Shown piece by piece: positions 17,536-26,880 of a DNA stretch of 64,000 bases; position 1 is the stretch's first letter, and each line of letters begins with the position of its first letter. The notes below the pieces were generated by a model. The model was not told where the DNA came from. It saw only the letters and a list, made by a program, of their open reading frames with translations, and searched no databases. Source of the DNA: Chitinophagales bacterium. GTDB taxonomy: Bacteria; Bacteroidota; Bacteroidia; Chitinophagales; JADIYW01. The position numbers were made by a program, and so were the translations under genes. The stretch covers positions 186,001-250,000 of the forward strand of contig JACJXT010000012.1 in the NCBI GenBank assembly GCA_020636535.1, in the 5' to 3' direction.

Positions 17536-17796
17536 TTATTCGTAGTGTCCTTTAAGAGAATAAACATATAATATATTATCTTGAACGAGATATACTAACC
17601 GATGTTCCTTATTAATTCTTCTTGACCATTTTGGAGCAAGATTATATTTTAATGCTTCAGGTTTTCCAATACCAGCATATGGATTTTCTATAATTGATTT
17701 GGTTAATTCTGCTATCTTTTTTAGGATTGATTTGTTTCCTGTTTTAATCCAATACTCAAGATCTTCATCTGCTTTTGGAAGCAATATTATTTCCAT
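17536..17796 (-). CDS. YoeB/Txe-family mRNA interferase toxin
   Basis: This 86-residue protein has the compact RelE fold signature of YoeB: DEDLEYWIKTGNKSILKKI, ENPYAGIGKPEAL, then WSRRINKEHRLVYLV with the catalytic Arg, Glu and His region, and the C-terminal YSLKGHYE close to the family ending RYHY. YoeB enzymes cleave mRNA in the ribosomal A site when freed from the antitoxin. Its start overlaps the upstream antitoxin gene by ten bases. It lies just upstream of ileS on the same strand. The final Tyr is present one residue earlier than in the E. coli protein. Confidence 0.88.
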   Translation of the reverse strand: MEIILLPKADEDLEYWIKTGNKSILKKIAELTKSIIENPYAGIGKPEALKYNLAPKWSRRINKEHRLVYLVQDNILYVYSLKGHYE

Positions 17797-18005
17797 AGCT
17801 TATCTAACTCTTGAACAGTTGTTTTCCGTCCTTTTCCTTTTTTTAAATCTTCATCTCCTTGTTCAATTTTTTTTACAAAATCAGTATTGTATGGACTTTG
17901 TTCTTTTGTAAGTTCAAATTTTATTTTTAGTGCCTTCATAAAAGCTTTAATTGCTTCTACTTGAGATGCATCTATTGTATGTGCTTTTATATTAACCGTT
18001 TCCAT
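17787..18005 (-). CDS. DUF2683-type antitoxin partner of the YoeB toxin
   Basis: A 72-residue protein starting METVNIKAHTIDASQVEAIKAFMKALKIKFEL. The short N-terminal strand and helix (self-association and DNA binding) followed by a charged, unstructured tail (DEDLKKGKGRKTTVQELDKLWK) is the layout of DUF2683 proteins often encoded next to YoeB/RelE toxins. The tail would wrap around the toxin, and the N-terminal part would repress the shared promoter. Gene order antitoxin then toxin with a 10-base overlap is typical. Family naming rests on overall pattern and context. Confidence 0.8.
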   Translation of the reverse strand: METVNIKAHTIDASQVEAIKAFMKALKIKFELTKEQSPYNTDFVKKIEQGDEDLKKGKGRKTTVQELDKLWK

Positions 18006-18133
18006 TTTTCAAAACTATGTCTAACAAAGATAATCATTTTTATTCATTTTTGAAAATCAGTTTTGTTTGCGTTTTTTGTATTTCTATTAGGTGTATTGCT
18101 TCTTTATCCATAAATTATCTCGTTAAAATTGAT

Positions 18134-18141
18134 TAGCTTTG
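18134..18141 (+). promoter_or_regulatory. -7 promoter box of porZ (TAGCTTTG)
   Basis: TAGCTTTG matches TAnnTTTG and ends six bases before the ATG at 18148. A transcript from here would have almost no 5' leader. Confidence 0.5.
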
Positions 18142-18147
18142 AACTAG

Positions 18148-20433
18148 ATGAAACGAATATTGTTTTTATTGTTTATTGCTTGTTTTTATTTAAGTAAAAG
18201 CCAGCAAGTACCACTTGGAACTTGGACAACACAGTTGCCTTATGCTAATGCTGTAAGCGTATGCCAAAGTAATAATAATATTTATTGTGCTGCTGTAAGT
18301 GGTTTATATAGCGTAGATAAACAAAATAGTTATATAGAAAAATATACCAAAGTAAATGGTTTATCAGAAATTGAATCAAATAAAATTGCTTATGATATTG
18401 ACAATAGTATTTTAATTGTTTCTTATAACAACTCAAATATAGATTTAGTTATAAACGGAAAAGTTACCAATTTGCCTTTTTTAAAAGATGCCAATATTAT
18501 TGCAAATAAAACAATTTATAATATTGCTATATCAAATGGTTTTGCTTATTTAGCAACTGGTTTTGGTGTGGTTGAAATTGACTTAATCAACAAAGAAATA
18601 AAAGCATCTTACTTATTTAATACAGGTAGTAGTTATTTGAAAGTAAATGATATTTATGTTGATGATAATCTAATTTATGCTACGACAGCAAATGGCGTAT
18701 ATGTTGGCAATATAAATAATAGTAATTTATTAAATTTTAATAATTGGCAATTATTAAACAATGGAATAAGTAGTGGTAGTGTTGATGCAATTACTAAATA
18801 CAACAATCAAATTATTATTGCTAAAGATGATGCTTTATATAGTTATAATGGAACTGCTTGGAGTTTGTTTTTAAGTACACCAACTTTTTATACCAAAGAT
18901 TTGAATACAAGCAACAATCATTTACACATAGTACAGCACAATAACAATTCTAGTGCTGTAAGAATTGGCACTTATAATGGTACTGCTTTCGATTTTAATG
19001 CTAGTCAATTTAATATAGCTTATCCCTTAGAAATTATAGAAGACCAATATGGAAAAATTTGGCATGCAGATTTGTATAGAGGTTTAATCAAACATCACGA
19101 CTTAAACAATTCAGAAGCTATTTATCCAAATGGACCAGCAAATATTACTTGTAAAGAAATGGCTTTTATGAATGGTATATTGTATGTTGCTTCTTCTAAT
19201 ATTAGTATTAATTGGAATCCTGTTGGACAAAATAGTGGTTTTTATACTGCTAAAGATTTAATTTGGACAAATTACAATATTTACAACACTGATTTACTTT
19301 CTAACTTTGCAGATATTTCTATAGTACAACCAATTCCTGCAGAAAATAAAGTTTTATTTGGTGCTCACTACACTGGTTTATTTGAGTTTGATGTAAATAC
19401 TAAAACTATAGTAGCTCCAAAATATTATAGAATAAACAATATTGACAAATACAGATTAACAGGTTCTGATATAGACCAACAAGGAAATATTTTTATGGCA
19501 GATGCTTACTCTGCCGAACCAATTTTATGTAGAAAAAATGATGGCACTTATACTTACTTTAGAACTAATTTTTTAAATGGTGCATTAACTAAAGATGTGG
19601 TAATAGATGATTACAATCAAGTGTGGATTGCAAAAAATAGCAGCAGTGGTGGCTTAGTTGTTTTTAATCACAATAATACGATAGATGATGTTTCTGACGA
19701 TAGATATGTGAACTATGCTGCTGGTGAAGACTTGGGCAACTTACCAACCAATCATGTTACATGTATGGCAAAAGATTTAGATGGTATTATTTGGTTAGGC
19801 ACACCACAAGGTATTGCTATTATTGCATGTGCAGGAAGTGCTATTGATTACAACTGTCCTGCAGAACAAATTTGTATTGATAGAAATGATGGTTCTGGTT
19901 TTTGCGATAACTTACTAGAAGACCAAACCGTAACTTGCATTGCTGTTGATGCAGGCAATAGAAAATGGATTGGCACTAATACTGGTTTGTATTTGGTTAG
20001 CGATGATGGCAGAACTACACTACATTATTTTACTACTAACAACTCACCTTTATTGTCGAATGAAATTAGATCACTGGCAATTAATCCAGATAATGGCGAA
20101 GTAATAATTGGTACAAGTAAAGGTATTAATACTTATAGAGGCGAAGCATTAACTACTTCTTCTGCTAATGATAAAGTAATGGTATATCCAAATCCTGTGT
20201 ATCCAAATTTTTCTGGAGATATTGCGATAAAAGGATTGCCGAATAATTGTCAAGTAAAAATTACAGATGCTGCTGGCAACTTAGTTTATGAAACTTATGC
20301 TTTAGGTGGACAAGCTATTTGGAATGGTTTGTTGAGCAATGGACAAAGAGCTGCTTCTGGTGTGTATTTGATATTAGCTGCTTCTGATGACAAGAAAGAA
20401 AAAGTAAGTACTAAGTTTGTGTTTTTTCATTAG
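18148..20433 (+). CDS. porZ: PorZ-like type IX secretion system surface protein
   Basis: The 761-residue protein has a signal peptide (to about residue 18, SKSQQ), two seven-bladed beta-propeller regions built from short repeats such as IYCAAVSGLYSVD, NGFAYLATGFGVVEIDL and IWLGTPQGIAII, and a C-terminal type IX sorting domain (VYPNPVYPNFSGDIAIKGL, then VYETYALGGQAIWNGL and ASGVYLILA). The N-terminal propeller with NGLSEIESNKIAYD and SNIDLVINGK closely follows P. gingivalis PorZ, a surface component of the attachment complex that delivers anionic lipopolysaccharide for linkage to T9SS cargo. Its presence implies a complete T9SS elsewhere in the genome. It is followed by recO, a neighbour pair I believe is common in this phylum. 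Confidence 0.85.
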   Translation: MKRILFLLFIACFYLSKSQQVPLGTWTTQLPYANAVSVCQSNNNIYCAAVSGLYSVDKQNSYIEKYTKVNGLSEIESNKIAYDIDNSILIVSYNNSNIDLVINGKVTNLPFLKDANIIANKTIYNIAISNGFAYLATGFGVVEIDLINKEIKASYLFNTGSSYLKVNDIYVDDNLIYATTANGVYVGNINNSNLLNFNNWQLLNNGISSGSVDAITKYNNQIIIAKDDALYSYNGTAWSLFLSTPTFYTKDLNTSNNHLHIVQHNNNSSAVRIGTYNGTAFDFNASQFNIAYPLEIIEDQYGKIWHADLYRGLIKHHDLNNSEAIYPNGPANITCKEMAFMNGILYVASSNISINWNPVGQNSGFYTAKDLIWTNYNIYNTDLLSNFADISIVQPIPAENKVLFGAHYTGLFEFDVNTKTIVAPKYYRINNIDKYRLTGSDIDQQGNIFMADAYSAEPILCRKNDGTYTYFRTNFLNGALTKDVVIDDYNQVWIAKNSSSGGLVVFNHNNTIDDVSDDRYVNYAAGEDLGNLPTNHVTCMAKDLDGIIWLGTPQGIAIIACAGSAIDYNCPAEQICIDRNDGSGFCDNLLEDQTVTCIAVDAGNRKWIGTNTGLYLVSDDGRTTLHYFTTNNSPLLSNEIRSLAINPDNGEVIIGTSKGINTYRGEALTTSSANDKVMVYPNPVYPNFSGDIAIKGLPNNCQVKITDAAGNLVYETYALGGQAIWNGLLSNGQRAASGVYLILAASDDKKEKVSTKFVFFH

Positions 20434-20455
20434 AAGTACTCGTGTAAATTCAAGT

Positions 20456-20503
20456 GTCATTCTAGAAAATTTACCTAGAGTTTTTTCAATCGATTAGGAA
20501 TGA
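20456..20503. repeat. Inverted repeat GTCATTC...GAATGAC between porZ and recO
   Basis: Outer arms GTCATTCTAG and a matching GGAATGAC bound a 48-base imperfect hairpin 22 bases after the porZ stop. The GGAATGAC end is shared with the palindromes at 39.8, 52.96 and 54.9 kb, so it probably belongs to a large family of dispersed palindromes. It could also terminate porZ transcription. Confidence 0.4.
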
Positions 20504-20565
20504 CAACACTACATAATGGTTTTGATAATTTTTACTTTATTTTGTGAACAAACCTACTGCAAGTT

Positions 20566-21282
20566 ATGCTTACTAAAACCAAAGCTATTGTATTAAAGAC
20601 TACAAAGTATGCTGATGCTAGTATCATAGCCAAAGTATATACAGAACAAATGGGTTTGGTTTCGTTGTTGTTTCAAGGTGTACGAAAATCGAGATACAAT
20701 AAAGCAAGTATTATACAACCATCATATATTATTACTGTAGATATTTATTTAAAACAAAATAAATCATTATTCAATGTAAAAGAATTTAGTTTAGCCAATT
20801 TGTATTTACATATCAATAACGATTTTAGTAAGCAAGCTATATTGTTATTTGCTTGTGAATTATTGAATAAAAGTGTACGAGAACAAGAAGAAAACCAAGC
20901 ACTATACAATTATGTAGAACAGTTTTTTATTATGATAGATTATAGTGATGAAAAGTTAGCACACTTGCCTTTATTGTTTTTCTACCAATTGGCTGCTTAT
21001 CTTGGATTTGAACCGTTGAATAATTATTCTATTCATCAACCATACTTTAATATGGTAAATGGTGAGTTTGAAAAAATGCCAAATACTCGACATCAAAATT
21101 TATCGATAGAAGATAGTTTATTAATGCATCAATTTTTAAGTTTTGTTACTAGCAATTCGTTTAGTAGTTTAAGTAAAATCAATAGAACAAAATTACTAGA
21201 CATTTGGACAAACTACTACAAAATACACTTGGCAGAATTTCATAGTTTAAACAGCATTAAAATTTTACAAGAAGTTTTGTGA
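20566..21282 (+). CDS. recO: DNA repair protein RecO
   Basis: A 238-residue protein with an N-terminal OB fold (KTKAIVLKTTKYADASIIAKVYTE, then GLVSLLFQGVRKS) and a helical C-terminal domain, matching RecO in length and pattern. RecO anneals single strands and, with RecR, loads RecA onto SSB-coated DNA in the RecFOR pathway. The zinc-finger cysteines present in some RecO proteins are not seen here. It is transcribed from its own start after porZ; the gap of 132 bases contains an inverted repeat. Confidence 0.9.
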   Translation: MLTKTKAIVLKTTKYADASIIAKVYTEQMGLVSLLFQGVRKSRYNKASIIQPSYIITVDIYLKQNKSLFNVKEFSLANLYLHINNDFSKQAILLFACELLNKSVREQEENQALYNYVEQFFIMIDYSDEKLAHLPLLFFYQLAAYLGFEPLNNYSIHQPYFNMVNGEFEKMPNTRHQNLSIEDSLLMHQFLSFVTSNSFSSLSKINRTKLLDIWTNYYKIHLAEFHSLNSIKILQEVL

Positions 21283-21549
21283 TACGATATGCTTAGAATT
21301 TATTATCACATTGAGAAACCCAATAATGTAAAATCTATTATCTCTTACATCTTTGCTTTCATTCTTCGTAATTTTGAGGAACAAAAAATATACGAAATCT
21401 AATGTGTGCTTAAGATAGATTCCTGTTAAAATTCTCCGTTATACTGTGAAATTTTCAGGACGATAAAATATAAAATAATTATCCATTATAAATTTTATAA
21501 TTAATATTTATTAGCAAATAAAAATACAGTTTTAGAGTTATTATTGAAG

Positions 21550-22290
21550 ATGAAACTATTACTAGGATTTTTTTGTTTATTTTCTATCAAAAGTTGTGGA
21601 CAAAACAATATGCAAAACTTAAGTAGAACAGAACAAGCAGCATTGGCTTATCATACAATATTAGTACCTATTCTACAGCAAAAAGAGATAGATACCATTC
21701 CTAATTTTTTATTTCTACGAGCATTTAAAAAAGAACAACAATTAGAACTTTGGGCAAGTAATTCAAAGCAATTACAATTGATTGCTACTTATAAATTTAC
21801 AGCATTTTCAGGAAAATTAGGACCAAAACACAAAGAAGGCGACAAGCAAATTCCAGAAGGATTTTATGAAATAGATTTATTTAATCCTGCTAGTCAATTC
21901 TTTTTATCAATGCGCGTTAACTATCCAAATAAAAGAGATAAAATAGTCAATGCTAATGAAGCTAAAATTGGTTCTGATATTTATATTCACGGAAGCAATG
22001 TAAGTATTGGTTGTATTGCAATTGGCAATAATAAGATAAAAGAATTATATTATATCTGTAATTTATATTATAAAAAACAAAACAAAAATATACCTATACA
22101 AATCTATCCTTGTAAAATGACCGCACCTAACATTAAAGCACTAGAAAATTCTTTTGGTAAAACGCATCCTTATTTTTCACTTTGGAAACCAATGGTACAA
22201 TACTATCAGTTTTTTGAAAAAAATCACACACTTATAAATACAACTGTAGACGAAAAAGGTGTTTATAAGTTTGTACTTCCTACAAATTGA
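21550..22290 (+). CDS. L,D-transpeptidase (YafK/YkuD type), probable lipoprotein
   Basis: The product (246 aa from the ATG at 21550) has a short signal sequence with a possible lipobox Cys16 (FSIKSCG). The YkuD catalytic motif is present as IHGSNVSIGCIAIGN, with His148 and Cys155. The sequence around ASNSKQLQLIATYKFTAFSGKLGPK is typical of the YafK subgroup. L,D-transpeptidases form 3-3 peptidoglycan crosslinks or attach or release proteins at meso-diaminopimelate; the next gene encodes the DAP decarboxylase. The in-frame TTG at 21544 is two codons upstream and less likely to be the start. Whether this enzyme crosslinks or trims is not known. Confidence 0.85.
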   Translation: MKLLLGFFCLFSIKSCGQNNMQNLSRTEQAALAYHTILVPILQQKEIDTIPNFLFLRAFKKEQQLELWASNSKQLQLIATYKFTAFSGKLGPKHKEGDKQIPEGFYEIDLFNPASQFFLSMRVNYPNKRDKIVNANEAKIGSDIYIHGSNVSIGCIAIGNNKIKELYYICNLYYKKQNKNIPIQIYPCKMTAPNIKALENSFGKTHPYFSLWKPMVQYYQFFEKNHTLINTTVDEKGVYKFVLPTN

Positions 22291-22342
22291 TTAATCCTTT
22301 GTTAATAGAATACACAATATTCAAAATCTCACTACTTATTCC

Positions 22343-22350
22343 TATCTTTG
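22343..22350 (+). promoter_or_regulatory. -7 promoter box of lysA (TATCTTTG)
   Basis: TATCTTTG ends six bases before the lysA ATG at 22357. It implies a leaderless or nearly leaderless lysA mRNA and rules out the upstream TTG (22348), which lies in the box. Confidence 0.6.
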
Positions 22351-22356
22351 TACGCT

Positions 22357-23589
22357 ATGCAACTGACTAATAATCAATATCAAATTGGTGGCGTTTCTGT
22401 ACTAGATATTTGTAGTGAATTTGGTACGCCTTTGTATATCTATGATGCTAATACCATAGAAAAAAATTATAACAGATTAATGAATGCGTTTAAAGACACA
22501 CGAGTGCATATTCATTATGCATGTAAAGCTTTAAGCAATATTAATGTATTAAAATATATAAAAAGTTTAGGTGCTCATTTAGATACAGTTTCTATACAAG
22601 AAGTACAATTAGGACTAAAAGCTGGTTTTGCTCCACAAGAAATTATGTATACGCCAAACTGTGTGAATATTGATGAAATTAGAAGAGCTGTAGAATTTGG
22701 TGTAAAAATTAATATAGATAATATTTCTATATTAGAACAATTTGGACATGAATATGGCAACTCTTATCCAGTTTGTATTCGTATTAATCCACATATTATG
22801 GCTGGTGGAAATTCTAAAATTTCTACTGGACACATCGATTCTAAGTTTGGTATTTCGGTATATCAAATGCGACATGTAGAACGCGTGGTAAAAAGCAACC
22901 AAATAATTGTAGAAGGTTTGCATATGCATACTGGTTCTGAAATTAAAGATGTAGATGTATTTTTACAAGGTGCCGATATTTTATTTAATGCTGCTAAGAG
23001 TTTTCCTGATTTACAGTTTCTAGACTTTGGTTCTGGCTTTAAAGTAAAGTACAGCGAAAATGATATTGATACAGATGTTGAAGAGTTAGGTAAAAAAATA
23101 AGTGAAAGGTTTAATCAATTTTGCAAAAACTATGGCAGAGATTTATTGTTGATTTTTGAACCAGGAAAGTTTCTAGTGAGTGAAAGTGGTTTTTTAGCTG
23201 TAAGAGTTAATGTAATTAAACAAACCATGTCTACTGTTTTTGCTGGCGTTGACTCTGGACAAAATCATTTAATTCGTCCAATGTTCTACGATGCTTATCA
23301 TCACATTACTAATATCTCTAATCCAACAGGAACGAATAGAATATATACTATTGTTGGATATATTTGTGAAACAGATACTTTTGGCTGGGATAGAAAATTA
23401 AACGAAGTAAAAGAAAACGACATATTGGTAATTCACAATGCTGGTGCTTATGGTTTTTCTATGGCATCTAATTATAACTCGAGATATAGACCAGCAGAAG
23501 TTTTAGTAAAAGATGGAAAAGCACACTTAATAAGACGCCGAGAAAACTTAGACGATTTATTAAACACTACTGTAGAGATAGATTTGTAA
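22357..23589 (+). CDS. lysA: Diaminopimelate decarboxylase
   Basis: A 410-residue PLP-dependent fold-type III decarboxylase that converts meso-diaminopimelate to L-lysine, the last step of lysine synthesis. The PLP lysine is Lys57 (HYACKALSN). Other family motifs are HMHTGSEI, LDFGSGFKV (phosphate-binding glycine loop), FEPGKFLV and GYICETDTFGWD with the dimer-interface catalytic Cys, then AGAYGFSMASNYNSR at the end. I choose the ATG at 22357 rather than TTG at 22348 because of the promoter box. Length and motifs are complete. Confidence 0.92.
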   Translation: MQLTNNQYQIGGVSVLDICSEFGTPLYIYDANTIEKNYNRLMNAFKDTRVHIHYACKALSNINVLKYIKSLGAHLDTVSIQEVQLGLKAGFAPQEIMYTPNCVNIDEIRRAVEFGVKINIDNISILEQFGHEYGNSYPVCIRINPHIMAGGNSKISTGHIDSKFGISVYQMRHVERVVKSNQIIVEGLHMHTGSEIKDVDVFLQGADILFNAAKSFPDLQFLDFGSGFKVKYSENDIDTDVEELGKKISERFNQFCKNYGRDLLLIFEPGKFLVSESGFLAVRVNVIKQTMSTVFAGVDSGQNHLIRPMFYDAYHHITNISNPTGTNRIYTIVGYICETDTFGWDRKLNEVKENDILVIHNAGAYGFSMASNYNSRYRPAEVLVKDGKAHLIRRRENLDDLLNTTVEIDL

Positions 23590-23635
23590 GTGCTCTAATT
23601 TTTTCTATTGCTTTTGTGAAGTGCTAAGCAAATCT

Positions 23636-24124
23636 TTAAACTGTTTCTCGTGCCATTAATAACACACTCAATTTTTGATTATTAAAATCTACTGTTTTAT
23701 TAAAAGTTGTATTGAGAACAAAATTGTTCTTTTGTAAGAAATGTATCATTGGTTGATTGGTAGCTAAGACTTCTGTATTTATAGTAGTAACCGTTTTTCT
23801 CTTTAATAGTTCAGACAATAATTTAAAAGCAATTCCATTCTGACGATATGCTTTTTGGATTATAATTCCCATTGTTCCAAAATCATTTTTTTCATCACTA
23901 ATAAAATCTAAAAAACCTATTATTTTATTTTCTATTGAAGCAACTAAAAAGACTGACCCTTTTTTATTGTTTATATATCGGATATAATCTTCTTGTTCTT
24001 TAATGTTTATTTTATTTTTAAAATTAAACAGTTGGTGTTGGTCTTCATCTAATACTTCATTTAAAATATTGCTGATTTCGGTCGCCTCTTTAATTTGTGC
24101 TGTAGTAATTATAAATTGTTGCAT
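23636..24124 (-). CDS. GNAT-family N-acetyltransferase
   Basis: The 162-residue product has the GNAT core: an N-terminal ATEISNILNEVL helix, a central strand pair (SVFLVASIENKIIGFLDF), and the acetyl-CoA pyrophosphate loop in GIIIQKAYRQNGIAFKLLSELL (Q/R-x-x-G-x-A). The end (NQPMIHFLQKNNFVLNTTF) is also usual. Substrate unknown: it could be an amine, amino acid, or protein N terminus. It is convergent with lysA with a 46-base gap. Confidence 0.75.
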   Translation of the reverse strand: MQQFIITTAQIKEATEISNILNEVLDEDQHQLFNFKNKINIKEQEDYIRYINNKKGSVFLVASIENKIIGFLDFISDEKNDFGTMGIIIQKAYRQNGIAFKLLSELLKRKTVTTINTEVLATNQPMIHFLQKNNFVLNTTFNKTVDFNNQKLSVLLMARETV

Positions 24125-24389
24125 ACTTAGAATTCCTTTAAAAATACTAATGTGATATTATATAATTATATTATAAATTTATTTCATCGTCTTTTATCAA
24201 TAGGTTCCGAAATATGTTTGGAATGGTCTATACTATAATAAATAATATTAGTACAAATTAATAAAGATAGGCATAACAAATTATGAGTTGTTTATATGTA
24301 CTTTTGAAAAAATACGAAATGGACAACCAACAACTTAAAATTGTAAGTTGAAAATAAATTAGGACAAGCTAAAACAACAGACAACTTTG

Positions 24390-24863
24390 ATGCAGGAATT
24401 AGAATTAACTAAAACGGACAAGGCGATACTTAAACAGGATATTAATATCTCGTTTATTGTAGGATTTGTGTTTTGTGTTGCATTATTTATTCTTGTGATA
24501 GTTGGACCAATTTTGTTTGTTCTTTTTGGTTATCGACCTGCTGACAATTTTGTAAGCCGTGGACTTTTTACTCTTGGACTTTTCTTTATTCTCTTTATTG
24601 CTGTTTCTTGGAAAAATATTTTGAAGTTTGTAGATATTAAAAGAGGTAAAAAGTTAGTAATTGAAACGACCGACTATGAAATAAAAAAAACCAAAAATTC
24701 AGTTTTATTACGATTAAAGGACAATGAAAATCGGACAATTGAAATTTGGGAGGAATTATTGCCTCTAATAGATATTTCCCGACCTTTGAAAATTGATATC
24801 GCAATTTTAAGTAAGACAATAATCTTTATTTCTCACAATAATAAAAACCTACTTGACGACTAA
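24390..24863 (+). CDS. Small membrane protein of unknown function
   Basis: The 157-residue product has a charged cytoplasmic N terminus, two adjacent membrane helices (about 22-45 and 57-75) and a soluble C-terminal domain of about 80 residues, a bitopic hairpin layout seen in many small uncharacterised proteins. I recognise no family. It uses CGG and CGA Arg codons more often than its AGA-rich neighbours (small sample), and lies isolated between two 130 to 265-base gaps, so horizontal origin is possible. The ATG at 24390 is chosen over the TTG one codon earlier. Confidence 0.6.
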   Translation: MQELELTKTDKAILKQDINISFIVGFVFCVALFILVIVGPILFVLFGYRPADNFVSRGLFTLGLFFILFIAVSWKNILKFVDIKRGKKLVIETTDYEIKKTKNSVLLRLKDNENRTIEIWEELLPLIDISRPLKIDIAILSKTIIFISHNNKNLLDD

Positions 24864-24993
24864 TCTTTAGTTAAACAATAAGTTTGGATTAAACTTCGAT
24901 ACTAACTATCTTTAGACAGATAGCTTTACTATCGCCAACAGAAATAGCTGATGAAATTTATACTAGAAAAAATATAAATTTTCTATAAATAAT

Positions 24994-26868
24994 TTAATTT
25001 CCAATAAAAGAATTTATAGTTGGATCTTCGAAAAACATATTGTTGGTTGGTATGGCATAAAAGTTGCTTTCGTATAATTTAAACTGAAATAAGTTAACGC
25101 CATAGTTTTTCCCATTTGGATAGAATGCAAACTGAAAATCTAAAAATGGCATACCTAAGTCTACACTTCTAAAACGCAAACCTACACCTACACCATACTG
25201 AAAATTACTTTGTAGTATTAGCGTTTTATCATTCGGACTCAACCATGCTAAGTCTGCAAAAGCATAAACCATTCCTTTTGATAAAGCCACTTTTCTATTT
25301 AAGTATAAATCGCTTTCTAAGTTAATGGTATAGCTTTTAGAACCTCTTAGGTTCGGCGAATAAAAACCTCTAATGCCACTAGTTTCATTTACACCAAAAT
25401 ATCTGTCGGTTGGTGTGAAAAAACCATAATTAAAACTGCTTTTAATAATTTGTCTAAAAGAAAATTGTTGCTTTTTACCAAACGAAAGTGCATTAGACAA
25501 CCAAGACTCTTGTACACTCACTAGCATTTGCTCGCCTTTTCTTTCTTTTAAAAATCCACTATAAGTAATAGAAGAATTTAAATAACCAAATTTTTTATAT
25601 TGTTTACTATAATTTAAATTAGAATAAAAATAATTTCTTCTGCCAAAAATTTCATCTATCTGCGGACCAATCCAAATACTCATATTAAAACCTTTAGGTA
25701 AGTATTCCGGAATATCAACAAAAAATGCATTTTTATATAAGTAATAATCCCAGTTGGCTAATCCTAATCCAAATAAATAATTGCTAGTATTTACAAATTG
25801 TTTGCTATAATTTCTATCAATAATAAAAGGTCGGTCTTTGTAATTGTCTCGATTTATTTTTAAACCCATTACAAATTTCATTTTATTATTTCTGGTTGCC
25901 ATTAATCTGTTTAATGGAATAGCATACGCCAACCAAATTCCATAATAATGCGATTTAGTTTTTACCAAGCTGCTTTCATCTCTTATGTTATTATTCAAAC
26001 TCGTAGTAATATTGCCAAACTGATAGTTAATTTTAAAAGCCCATTTTGTTTTGAGTGAAATAAAATCTTTTCCTAGAGAAATGTAATTGAATTTATTATA
26101 TTTATCAATAGTAAATTTATCTCTAAAATTTATTCTAGAACCCAATATGTTATTGTAGTAATAGTTTCCATTAAAAGTTATTATATTGTTTTTATTACTA
26201 TTAAAGCTGGTGTTTAAATTTAAAGAATTTGGCAATCCAAAGAAATTACTAATTGTAGTACCAATAATTAAACTTTCGCTACTATAACCTGCATAAAGTG
26301 TATAAGAAAGTTTGTCTTGTACAATAATATGAACAATCACATTATTACTATCAATTGATTCTAGTAGTATATGAATTTCTTTATATCGTCCACTTTCCCA
26401 AAGCAATCGTTCAAAATCTGCAAACACCAATGGATTTACTTTTTCGCCAGTTTCAAATAGCAAATCTTTTTTTACTTGCCAAATCTTGCTGTTAAAATGA
26501 ATTTTATTACCAAATTTTTGTGCTTTCTTTAGTGTAGTACAAGAATCAACAGTACAATCAAATGGTTTAAATAGTTTAATATTAATACTATCTATTATTT
26601 TATTTTCGAAAGGTTTATAAAAATCAACGCCTTTAAATTGTATACCATCACCTCTGTCAGAATAATTTAAATAAGAAATCCATTTAAAAGCATTAGTTGC
26701 TTTTTCTTCTTTCGTCTTTTCTTCTTTGTCAGATTTGTCTTTTTTCTCTTTCCTTATTTCATCATTAGAAAGTGAGTCTATCACTATGCTATCATTAACA
26801 GCATAAAGATTGTTTGATTTTACAATAAATAATATTAATATGATTGTATATTTTATTATATTTTTCAA
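24994..26868 (-). CDS. Omp85-like outer-membrane beta-barrel protein with one POTRA-like domain
   Basis: The 624-residue protein has a signal peptide (to about residue 23), a Lys/Glu-rich linker (EIRKEKKDKSDKEEKTKEEK), one POTRA-like module at about 85-195 (IDSINIKLFKPFDCTVDS, then VNPLVFADFERLLWESGRYKEIHILLE) and then a long beta-barrel region of alternating aromatic strands to the C terminus. That is the layout of a BamA/TamA-related (Omp85 superfamily) outer-membrane protein, but with fewer POTRA domains than BamA. The role is likely insertion or transport of a surface component; the exact subfamily is uncertain. It is followed downstream in the same direction by nothing nearby, and is preceded (12 bases) by the DedA gene, so the two may be cotranscribed. 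Confidence 0.65.
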   Translation of the reverse strand: MKNIIKYTIILILFIVKSNNLYAVNDSIVIDSLSNDEIRKEKKDKSDKEEKTKEEKATNAFKWISYLNYSDRGDGIQFKGVDFYKPFENKIIDSINIKLFKPFDCTVDSCTTLKKAQKFGNKIHFNSKIWQVKKDLLFETGEKVNPLVFADFERLLWESGRYKEIHILLESIDSNNVIVHIIVQDKLSYTLYAGYSSESLIIGTTISNFFGLPNSLNLNTSFNSNKNNIITFNGNYYYNNILGSRINFRDKFTIDKYNKFNYISLGKDFISLKTKWAFKINYQFGNITTSLNNNIRDESSLVKTKSHYYGIWLAYAIPLNRLMATRNNKMKFVMGLKINRDNYKDRPFIIDRNYSKQFVNTSNYLFGLGLANWDYYLYKNAFFVDIPEYLPKGFNMSIWIGPQIDEIFGRRNYFYSNLNYSKQYKKFGYLNSSITYSGFLKERKGEQMLVSVQESWLSNALSFGKKQQFSFRQIIKSSFNYGFFTPTDRYFGVNETSGIRGFYSPNLRGSKSYTINLESDLYLNRKVALSKGMVYAFADLAWLSPNDKTLILQSNFQYGVGVGLRFRSVDLGMPFLDFQFAFYPNGKNYGVNLFQFKLYESNFYAIPTNNMFFEDPTINSFIGN

Positions 26869-26880
26869 ACATTGTATGTT

